Assembly: GCA_020852515.1 (NCBI GenBank)
Contig: JADZAS010000016.1
Span: 122,155 to 186,154 of the forward strand
Source: Phycisphaerales bacterium
Lineage (GTDB): Bacteria; Planctomycetota; Phycisphaerae; Phycisphaerales; UBA5793
Direction of reading: 5' to 3'
DNA length: 64,000 bases
Positions 34,719 to 42,800 of this stretch are shown here, piece by piece. The stretch's first letter is position 1; each line of letters opens with the position of its first letter. A model generated the notes under the pieces. That model did no database searches. It was given only the letters and a program-made list of their open reading frames with translations, and was not told where the DNA came from. Made by a program: the position numbers and the translations under genes.

Positions 34719-35701
34719 GCAGGCGAGCGGCGAGTCGAATCGTTATTCTCGCGGCCCTGCTTGCGGCCCTGGCGCTGCTGCGCGTGCTCGTGGGTCGCAC
34801 GCTCGGCTGGCCAGCGGACAGTCTCATCCGCGAACTGCGTTTCGTCAGCGTCGCCAGTGCCATTGCCGTGGGCATCTGCCTCTCGGTGAGCGGCGTGATG
34901 CTGCAGTCGCTGCTGCGCAACGCGCTGGCGAGCCCGTACATTCTCGGCCTGGCTGCGGGCGCGTCGCTGGGGGTGGGCATGGTCGAACTCGATCTCGTAC
35001 CCGACGTCGCGGGCGCGTGGCTGAGCGCGCCGATCGCGGCGGTGCTCGGCTCGTGTGCGGCGCTGCTGCTGGTCTACCGACTGAGTCTGCGGCGAGGCGT
35101 GATCGACCCGATGTCGATGCTGCTGGTGGGCGTGATGATCAGCGTAATCGCCTCGGCGCTGCTCATGCTCGTGCAGTTCATGCTCGGCCGCGATGCCGAT
35201 CTGCTGCTGCGCTGGATGATGGGACGCATCGCGCCCGAGTCGCCGCCGGCGATGGCCGTCGGCGGCGTGGTCGTGGCGCTCATGGGACTCGCGGCCGGCC
35301 TGCTGTGGGCCAGGGCGCTTGACGCCGCGGCGCTGAGCGACGACGAAGCGGCGAGCGTCGGCGTCAATCTCCGCAGGCTGCGCCTGGGGATGTTCGCGGT
35401 CGCCGGGGTGCTCACAGCCATGTCGGTGCTCCTGGCCGGACCGATTGGTTTCGTCGGCCTCATTGCCCCGCATCTGGCGCGGCTGCTCGTCGGGCCGCGA
35501 CATGCGGCGCTGCTGGCGGGCGCGGCGATCATCGGCGCCTCCCTGCTGCTCGCCGCCGACACCGCCGTCCAGCTCATCCCGCATGCAAAGTGGCTGCCGC
35601 AGCCGCGCGGCCTGCTGCCCATCGGCATCCTTACGAGCGCCATCGGCGGACCGGTGTTCATCTACCTCCTCCGCCGACGCCAGTCGGACTGGATTCAGTG
35701 A
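34715..35701 (+). CDS. FecCD/BtuC-type ABC permease
   Basis: The 328-residue product has about nine to ten transmembrane helices and FecCD/BtuC signatures: SGVMLQSLLRNALASPYILGLAAGASLG, the GRDADLLLRWMMGRI segment, and GPIGFVGLIAPHLARLLVG, the loop that touches the ATPase. It imports a chelated metal compound handed over by the lipoprotein. The start ATG overlaps the previous stop (ATGA) and the stop overlaps the next ATG (TGATG), so the three genes are translationally coupled. Confidence 0.92.
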   Translation: MSRRAASRIVILAALLAALALLRVLVGRTLGWPADSLIRELRFVSVASAIAVGICLSVSGVMLQSLLRNALASPYILGLAAGASLGVGMVELDLVPDVAGAWLSAPIAAVLGSCAALLLVYRLSLRRGVIDPMSMLLVGVMISVIASALLMLVQFMLGRDADLLLRWMMGRIAPESPPAMAVGGVVVALMGLAAGLLWARALDAAALSDDEAASVGVNLRRLRLGMFAVAGVLTAMSVLLAGPIGFVGLIAPHLARLLVGPRHAALLAGAAIIGASLLLAADTAVQLIPHAKWLPQPRGLLPIGILTSAIGGPVFIYLLRRRQSDWIQ

Positions 35702-36462
35702 TGCTCAAAGTTGAACACGTCTCGTTCGCCTACGAGCCGCACCGGCCGCCCGCTGTTGACGACTGCACGGCAGAGGCCCCGCGCGGTCGCGTTACTGCGA
35801 TCATTGGACCGAACTCGGCAGGCAAATCCACGCTGCTGCGCCTCATGGCCGGCGTGCTGGCGCCAGCGCGCGGCGGTGTCTCGCTCAACGGGGAGAGCCT
35901 TTCCGCCATGCCGGCGCGGCAGCGGGCGTCGCGCCTGGCGTACGTCCCCCAGCGGCCGCGCGTCGATGCGCCGTTCACCGTGCGCGAGGTCGTGCAACTT
36001 GGCCGTTTCGCGCTTCCGCACTCGGACCGGGCGATCAGCGAAGCACTGCAACGCTGCGAACTGGCGAGCGAGGCGGATCGCCTCTTCAACGCGCTGAGCG
36101 TCGGCCAGCAGCAGCGGGCGTCGCTGGCGAGGGCCCTGGCGCAGGTGCACGGCGGCGCTGCGGCCGCCGTGCTGCTCGACGAGCCCACCGCGGCGCTGGA
36201 CCCGCGCCACGTGCAGCAGACGAGCCGGATCCTGCGCGACCTCGCGGACGCCGGCCGAACGGTGGTCGTGATCGTGCACGACCTCGTCCTGGCCCGGCGG
36301 CTCAGCGACGATCTCTGGGTCATGCACGAAGGCCGCATCGTCGCGGCCGGCCCCACGGCGGACGTACTCGAGCCGGCACTGCTCGAACGCGTGTACGGGG
36401 TCGGCTTCGAAGCGGCGCACGACGTGCTGCTGCCTTCGGTGAAGTCGGCCGATGAGAGGTGA
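35701..36462 (+). CDS. BtuD/FepC-type ABC ATP-binding protein
   Basis: The 253-residue product has Walker A GPNSAGKST, a signature LSVGQQQRASLARAL (with SVGQQ instead of SGGQQ), Walker B AVLLDEPTAALD and the switch His in VIVHDLVLA. Order and coupling with the BtuF- and BtuC-like genes define a type II importer for cobalamin, haem or ferric siderophore. The substrate cannot be decided from sequence. No TonB-dependent receptor or cobalamin riboswitch was seen nearby. Confidence 0.92.
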   Translation: MLKVEHVSFAYEPHRPPAVDDCTAEAPRGRVTAIIGPNSAGKSTLLRLMAGVLAPARGGVSLNGESLSAMPARQRASRLAYVPQRPRVDAPFTVREVVQLGRFALPHSDRAISEALQRCELASEADRLFNALSVGQQQRASLARALAQVHGGAAAAVLLDEPTAALDPRHVQQTSRILRDLADAGRTVVVIVHDLVLARRLSDDLWVMHEGRIVAAGPTADVLEPALLERVYGVGFEAAHDVLLPSVKSADER

Positions 36463-36472
36463 GCCGACTCGC

Positions 36473-36478
36473 TATACT
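36473..36478 (+). promoter_or_regulatory. Candidate -10 element
   Basis: TATACT lies 31 bases before the start codon of the next gene, in the short gap after the ABC operon. No -35 match is visible at 17 bases. Confidence 0.3.
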
Positions 36479-36509
36479 TGAAGAGCAACTCAGACCTTCA
36501 GGATGATCC

Positions 36510-37268
36510 ATGCCTAACTGGCTGCAGAACAATCTTGCCACGCTGATCTACGTCCTCGCGGTGCTCATTCCTGCCGTCGCGCAAGGGCTCAAAGTCCTCG
36601 CGGAGAAGAAGCGCGAAGCGGATGCGAAGCGCCTCCGCGAGTCGGCCGGCCAGTCGCATTCGGCGCCGGGCCAGCCGGTGATGGTCAGCGGCGCAGAGAG
36701 CACGGCCGGTCCGTCGGCCGCCAGCCGTCAGGATCAACTCGCCGCCCAGCGCCAGGCGCAGATCGAGATGTGGAAAGCCCGCGAGGCGGCGATGCGCCGC
36801 ACCAACCAGCCTGCGGAGTCGGTGCGTTCGGCGGAGGATGAGCTTGCTCGACGACGGCGCGTGGCGATGGAGGAACTTCGCCGCCGGCAGGTTGAAGCCG
36901 ATCGTGCGCGAGCCTCGCAGAGCCAGTCGCGCAGCCGTCAGGCGCCGCAGCAGGCGACTTCGCGCCGCCAGCAGGCGGCGGTGGAACTTGAGAGGCGGCG
37001 GCAGGCGAGTCAGCGCTCCTCCCGTTCCGCCCGCCAGCAGCAGGCCGCGCCGGTCGTCGAGCAGATCGTGGCGTCCCTGGCGCCTCCGCGGGCCGCGGAA
37101 TCGATAGCTCGCCGGGCGCCGGCGCAACGTGGCATAGGGCCGGCGCCGCTGGTGCTCGACGCCAAGTCGCTCCGCCAGGCATTCATCATGAAGGAACTGC
37201 TCGATCCGCCGGTGGGCCTGCGCGACGGCACGGCCGGCTCTTCGTCCGGCTATCATCTGCCCTTCTGA
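36510..37268 (+). CDS. Membrane-anchored Arg/Gln-rich coiled-coil protein
   Basis: The 252-residue product has one N-terminal transmembrane helix (about 8-26, IYVLAVLIPAVAQGLKVL). A long, very Arg-, Gln- and Ala-rich region follows, predicted to be helical and partly coiled coil, with runs such as ELRRRQVEADRARASQSQS. A short conserved-looking tail, SLRQAFIMKELLDPPVGLR, ends it. I do not recognise a named family. The anchor and basic cytoplasmic or periplasmic extension suggest a structural or scaffold role. It lies just before pgk in the same direction, but a separate promoter is likely. Confidence 0.6.
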   Translation: MPNWLQNNLATLIYVLAVLIPAVAQGLKVLAEKKREADAKRLRESAGQSHSAPGQPVMVSGAESTAGPSAASRQDQLAAQRQAQIEMWKAREAAMRRTNQPAESVRSAEDELARRRRVAMEELRRRQVEADRARASQSQSRSRQAPQQATSRRQQAAVELERRRQASQRSSRSARQQQAAPVVEQIVASLAPPRAAESIARRAPAQRGIGPAPLVLDAKSLRQAFIMKELLDPPVGLRDGTAGSSSGYHLPF

Positions 37269-37319
37269 TTTCCGCCCCATTCACACGATTCTGACCCGCT
37301 GACGGAGCCTTCTTCCGCC

Positions 37320-38525
37320 ATGAGCAAGTTGAGCATCGAAGACGTCGATGTTGCCGGCCGCCGCGTGCTGACCCGCGTTGATTTCAACGTCCCGCTGGAT
37401 GACAGCGGCCGCATCACCGACGATCGCCGCATCCGCGCTGCCCTTCCCACCATTCAGTCGATCATCACGCGGCGCGGCAAAGTCGTGCTCATGTCGCACC
37501 TCGGCCGGCCCGCCGAAAATGGATTCGAGGCGAAGTACTCGCTCGAGCCCGCGGCGGAAGCGCTCAGCCGCATGCTCGGCCAGCCGGTCGGCTTCCCCAG
37601 CCAGGATTGCGTCGATGCAGCGGCGGCGGCGGCAGTAGAGTCGCTGGGCGAGGGGCAGGTGCTGCTGCTTGAGAACCTGCGGTTTCACGCCGGCGAGACG
37701 GAGAATGACGCGGCGTTTGCAGCCGAACTGGCCAAGTACGGGCAGGTGTACTGCAACGACGCATTCGGCACGGCTCACCGGGCGCACGCCTCCATCGTGG
37801 CCGTGCCGCGCGCCATGGGGGGCGCCAGGCGCGCCGCCGGGCTGCTGCTGCTGGCCGAGGTCAAGTACCTTGGAGACATTCTCGACAACCCGCAGCGCCC
37901 GTTCGTCGCCGTGCTGGGCGGAGCCAAGGTGAGCGATAAACTCGGCGCCATCCGGCGGCTGCTCGACGTCGTCGACGATGTGCTCGTCGGCGGCGCGATG
38001 GCCTACACGTTCCTCGAAGTGCTCGGCCGGCGCATGGGAAAGAGCCGCGTCGAACACGACCGCCTCGACGACGCGAAAGAGATCATCGAACTGGCGGCGG
38101 AGAAGAAGGCGGATCTTTTCTTCCCCAATGATCACGTCTGCGGTAAGGAGATCTCGGACGGGACGCCGATTCAGGTCTTCGAGGATCACATCGAAGACGG
38201 GTGGATCGGGCTGGACATCGGTCCGCAGACGCAGCATCGCTACGCCGAGCGAATCAGCAAGGCCCGGACGATCATCTGGAACGGCCCGATGGGCGTGTTC
38301 GAGGTCGGCCCGTTCAGCGTCGGAACCAAGGCGATCGCCGACGCGATGGCGGCGGCGACGAGCAAAGGCGCCACGACCGTGATCGGCGGCGGGGATTCGG
38401 CCGCGGCCGTCGAGGCCCTGGGCATGGACGACGAGTTTTCACACGTCTCCACGGGCGGCGGTGCGAGTCTGCGGCTGCTGGAGGGGCGTGACATGCCCGG
38501 CCTGGACGCCTTAGACGACGCCTGA
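37320..38525 (+). CDS. pgk: Phosphoglycerate kinase
   Basis: The 401-residue product has the Pgk landmarks: RVDFNVPL near the N-terminus, LMSHLGRP (substrate-binding His and Arg), ENLRF, GGAKVSDKL at the hinge, NGPMGVFE and the C-terminal STGGGAS nucleotide loop. It transfers phosphate from 1,3-bisphosphoglycerate to ADP in glycolysis. Length and motifs are complete. No other glycolysis gene (gapA, tpiA) is next to it, which differs from many bacteria. Confidence 0.96.
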   Translation: MSKLSIEDVDVAGRRVLTRVDFNVPLDDSGRITDDRRIRAALPTIQSIITRRGKVVLMSHLGRPAENGFEAKYSLEPAAEALSRMLGQPVGFPSQDCVDAAAAAAVESLGEGQVLLLENLRFHAGETENDAAFAAELAKYGQVYCNDAFGTAHRAHASIVAVPRAMGGARRAAGLLLLAEVKYLGDILDNPQRPFVAVLGGAKVSDKLGAIRRLLDVVDDVLVGGAMAYTFLEVLGRRMGKSRVEHDRLDDAKEIIELAAEKKADLFFPNDHVCGKEISDGTPIQVFEDHIEDGWIGLDIGPQTQHRYAERISKARTIIWNGPMGVFEVGPFSVGTKAIADAMAAATSKGATTVIGGGDSAAAVEALGMDDEFSHVSTGGGASLRLLEGRDMPGLDALDDA

Positions 38526-38595
38526 GCGAACCGCGGAAACCACCCTCAATTGATCCGCCCGCCCTCGCGGAGGTGGTCTGCCGGCCCGCGCGCTG

Positions 38596-38601
38596 TATGA
38601 T
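38596..38601 (+). promoter_or_regulatory. Candidate -10 element for pilT
   Basis: TATGAT preceded by TG lies 39 bases before the pilT start. No convincing -35 is seen, as allowed for extended -10 promoters. Confidence 0.3.
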
Positions 38602-38640
38602 GCTCCAGCCACGCGAAGCGCGTTCGCGCAGGGAGGTGAC

Positions 38641-39762
38641 ATGTTCACCGGTCCACTGTCGATCCAGCGTCTGCTCTTGGGCATGAAGCAACATGATGCG
38701 TCGGACCTGCACGTGAAGGTCGGCTTGCCGCCCACCTATCGCGTCGGCGGGCTGCTGCGCACCATCGACTGCCCGCCCTTGTCTGCCGAGGAGGCTGACC
38801 ACCTGCTCGACCCGATCGTGCCCGAGCGGCTGCGGCCGCGCTACGAGCAGTCGGGCGATCTCGACTTCGCGACGTTCAACGAGATCGGGGACCGGTTTCG
38901 CGTGAACATGTTTCGCGCGGGCGGACACGCGAGCGCAGCCATCCGCCGCGTCAAGGGAGAGATCCCGACGTACAAGTCGCTGCATCTCCCCCAGGTCTAC
39001 GAGCGCCTCATCACCGAGACCAACGAGGGCCTGATCCTCGTCGTCGGCGTGACAGGCAGCGGCAAATCGAGCACGCTGGCGGCGATGATCGAGCACATCA
39101 ACCACATCCGCGCCGAGCACATCATCACGATCGAAGACCCGGTCGAGTACCAGTTCAAGCCGAAACTCTCGATCATCTCGCAGCGCGAATTGGGCATCGA
39201 CGTGCCCGATTACAAGAGCGCGCTGCGCTACCTCGTGCGCCAGGATCCGGATGTCGTGTTCATCGGCGAGATGCGCGACCATGACACGGTGCTGGCGGCG
39301 ATCCAGGCGGCCGAGACCGGGCACCTCGTGTTCGGCTCCATGCACACCGCCGATACGATGCAGTCGATGAGCCGCGTCCTCGAGTTCTTCCCGCAGGCGG
39401 AGCACGGCTTCATCCGCAGCGCGCTGGCGAACACACTCAAAGCGATCTGCGCCCAGCGCCTGCTGCCGGCGATGGAGGGCTTTGAGACCTCCTCCGTGCC
39501 CGCGACTGAAGTGCTGCTCACGTCGTCGATCGTCAAGGAGAAGATCCGCGAGGGCGAAGAAGAAGACCTGCCGGCCATCATCGCGCAGAACACCGAAGAT
39601 GGCATGCGCAGTTTTACCTACTCGCTCACCGAACTTGTCGAGAAAGAGTGGGTCCGCAAGAGCGTCGCCATGGAGTATGCACCGAACCGCAACGCGCTCG
39701 AGAGTTCGCTCAAGGGCGTCGAAGTCAAAACCCAGACGCTGGTTAACCGCATTCGCGGATAG
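38641..39762 (+). CDS. pilT: PilT-type twitching motility ATPase
   Basis: The 373-residue product is a type IV pilus retraction ATPase. It shows SDLHVKVGLPPTYRVGG near the N-terminus, Walker A GVTGSGKSST, the Asp box IEDPVEYQF, Walker B DPDVVFIGEMRD and the His box GHLVFGSMHT. It powers pilus disassembly at the inner membrane face. AGGGAGGTGAC gives it the best ribosome binding site in the window. No other pilus gene is adjacent, so the pilus machine is encoded elsewhere. PilU, its close relative, cannot be excluded. Confidence 0.9.
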   Translation: MFTGPLSIQRLLLGMKQHDASDLHVKVGLPPTYRVGGLLRTIDCPPLSAEEADHLLDPIVPERLRPRYEQSGDLDFATFNEIGDRFRVNMFRAGGHASAAIRRVKGEIPTYKSLHLPQVYERLITETNEGLILVVGVTGSGKSSTLAAMIEHINHIRAEHIITIEDPVEYQFKPKLSIISQRELGIDVPDYKSALRYLVRQDPDVVFIGEMRDHDTVLAAIQAAETGHLVFGSMHTADTMQSMSRVLEFFPQAEHGFIRSALANTLKAICAQRLLPAMEGFETSSVPATEVLLTSSIVKEKIREGEEEDLPAIIAQNTEDGMRSFTYSLTELVEKEWVRKSVAMEYAPNRNALESSLKGVEVKTQTLVNRIRG

Positions 39763-39790
39763 CGATAGAAGCCCGATCAACGTTACAGCA

Positions 39791-39846
39791 GCGAGGGCGC
39801 ACGACCGGGAACTGTTGTTCCTGGTGATGCGCCCTCGCTTTGTTTG
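39791..39846. terminator. Large bidirectional terminator
   Basis: GCGAGGGCGCA (39791-39801) pairs perfectly with TGCGCCCTCGC (39828-39838). Inside, ACCGGGAAC pairs with GTTCCTGGT around a TGTT loop, giving a long two-part stem. TTTGTTTG follows on the plus strand. It separates the convergent pilT and cytochrome genes. Confidence 0.8.
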
Positions 39847-39868
39847 AACGTCGACTCGTTCGCGGGCG

Positions 39869-42800
39869 TCAGCGCTTGAAGGTCGCGTCGGCGCGGGCGG
39901 CCTGCCCCGCTTCGATCGTGATGTTCTGCACCTGCTCGCCGAGTTCCGGATGATGGAAAACCAGTTCGTACTGGCCCGGCGGGAGACCGGCGATCTTGAA
40001 CGTGCCGCGCTCGCCCGTCGTGGCGTGGTACGGGTGGCTAAAGGCATAGATGTACGCCTGCATCCAGGCATGAACACTGCAGCCCAGGTGCATCTGCATC
40101 TCCGGATTGGCGAACTCCACGTCCTTGACCATCCCGGCAACCGGCTGGCCCTCATTGAACTGGCCGTTGTTCTGGCTCGTGAACTTGAGATTGTGAGCCG
40201 TGTTGTCCGTGTTCTTCATGCTCAGCGTCTTGCCCGTCGTCACGGTGACCACATGAGGCGTGTAGACGCAGCCGATCTGGTCGATCTCCTTGTCGCCGTC
40301 GAGCGGATTACCCGCGCCCGCGGGCGCGTTGCGGATGAACACGACGACGTCGCGCAGCGAGCCGTTGCCGTTGCGGACGATGTCTTCCTTGTACACCGGA
40401 GTGCCGCGGTTGGCCTGCGCACAGAAGGCGTCCGCGTTGACGTTGATGCGACTGGGGCGCGGCAGTGGACCCTCAACGAGCGCGATGCCGGCCACGGCGC
40501 CCGTCGCTGCGTCGGGGCTCGAGAGCACCTCGGTCACCGCCGCTTCGCGGTCCGCCGTCTGCTCCTCGGGAGTGAGACGTTTGGTCTCGATCTTCTTCGG
40601 CTCAGGCTCGGCTTTGGGTTCCTCAGGCGCGCCGACCTCGCCCCCTTCGCCGGGCGCCGCAACTTCGCCGTTACCCGCCGCGGCCGGCTCGGCTTCGCCG
40701 GCGGCTACGGCGGCCTCGCGCCGCTGCCGGAGCACTTCATCAAGATCCACGGCCGGCGCGGCGGTTGAATCGCCGCTCAGCGCGCTCTCCCCCACTGTGT
40801 AGTGCCGGCTGCCGGCGACCATGATCCACTTCGTGATCAGGTCGATCTGCTCTTCAGCCGTAGCGCCATAGAGCAGTTCCATTCGCTCGCGGCTCATCGG
40901 TCCGGTGTCTGGATAGCCCGCAAACGCGCTGGTGCGCCCATCAGCGCCGAAGAGGCTGGGCATCTTCGTGCCGGGCATGATCGCCTGTGGCTTGCGCAGC
41001 CACTGCTTGATGTAGTCTTCCTGCAGCCGCTCATAGGAGATGCCAAGGTTCGGTGCGCTGATCTGGTCGTAGATGGTCGGTTTTTTCTCAACGGGCGCTT
41101 CGCTCGAGCCGTACGGGTCCTGCTCGTCGCCTCCGTAGGCATCCTCTTCGCCGCCGTATGGGTCCTGCTCCTCGGCCCCGCCGTACGGATCTTCTTCCGC
41201 GCCGCCATATGGATCTTCCTCGGCATATGGGTCCGCTTCATCGGCGCCGCCGAAGTCGCCCATCATCTCAGCCTGCTGGAGGTCGAAGATCTTCTCGAGT
41301 TTCGTCCAGTCGCCAAGCCGATGGCAGGCGAAGCAGCCCAGGTCGGTCACGATGCCTTCGCCCAGTGCAAACTCTTCGGGCGCCATGTCATCCACAGGCG
41401 GGGCCTGGAACGGATAGTCCACGCCGTTGTATGTGTCGCGCAGGAAACGCAGGTCGTACCAGATGCGACCGGCTTTGGCGGCGAACTCGTCGGCCGGATC
41501 ATGGCGAGTGGGATAGGCGCTTTCGGAATAGAGCCCGAATTCGCGTGCGGTCTGGATCAACTGCTCGCGCGTTTTGTCGAACTGCTCGGGCATGAGCATG
41601 CGCCCGACGGCCTTGGACGCCGCGTCCTTGGCGATCTCACCCGCCTTGGCGCCGTTGTTGCCGGCCTGCCGCGCTGCCTCGAAGGCCGCGTTGTACTGCT
41701 TCTCGAACTCGTCGAAAAGCGCCGCGTCGACCGGTTTGAGATGGCTGGCGATCATCCGCGCATCCATCGTCGTCTGCCCCGCGAAGTACTCGACGAGCCA
41801 CTGCGTTTCCTGCGGCTGGAGATCGAAGCTGGGCATGCGGATCTTCAGCCAGGGCCGCAGCATTTCCACGTTGTTGAGGAAGGAGTAGAACCAGTCGTGC
41901 TGGGCCTTGGCGCCGTTGCCGACGATCCGCGGCGGCGCGTTGGGCAGGTTTTCCTGGGTTTGCTGGAAATCGATGCTGCCATCTCTGCGACGGACCTCGT
42001 AATACTGCCGGATGTTGGGCACGTTGTTGTGCACGTCGTGGCAGCCGACGCAGTTGAGCGATTCGGCCATGAGCCGCCCCTTGGCGCGCATCATGCCCAT
42101 GTCGTCGGTGGTCTTCTGCAGGTTGCCGCGCACCAGCGGCGTCTTGAGGCTGGTGACGTAGGTTACCAGTGCCGTGATGTCCGAATCGCGCAGGAAGAAT
42201 CGCGGCATGCGCAACTTGAGGTAGGGTTCGCCCACGGAGCGGATCTCAACCTCGTCGGCGCTCAGGCCGGAATCCTCGCGCGTCTCGACTTCGAGGTACC
42301 GGCCATCGACTTCGATCAGCCGCAGCGAGCGATCGTTCCTGCTCGTATAGACGATCTCGCCGGACTCGGTCATCTCGCCTTCGATGGTGAGCTTGTCGCG
42401 ATCGAAGATGCGGCTGTTGTGCAGTTTGGCGTAGAGGTAGCCGCGGCGATCGTTTTCGACGTGCTCCCACTCCAGCACTCGCTCGCTGAGCAGCGGGTCG
42501 TCCGGATCGCCGTGAACCTTGACGGCGTCCTCGGTCAGCCCTTCGCGCTCCACGAACCAGACGTCCACGGTGGAGGGCCGCTGGTGGTCGAAGATATGCT
42601 CGAAGTAGCCGAAGTCGAGTTTGTGCGGGTCCTTGCGCCCGTAAGCGGAGAGGTTCGCCGACACGGCCAGCGACGAGTCGAAGCCGGGAATCTGGTGGCA
42701 GCCGAAGCAGCCGTAGTGCTGGATCATGCGGTTGCCCAGGTCGAACTGCTTTTCTTCGAGGCTCATCGCGGCGACTTTTTCGCGCGCGGCGCCTTCGGAA

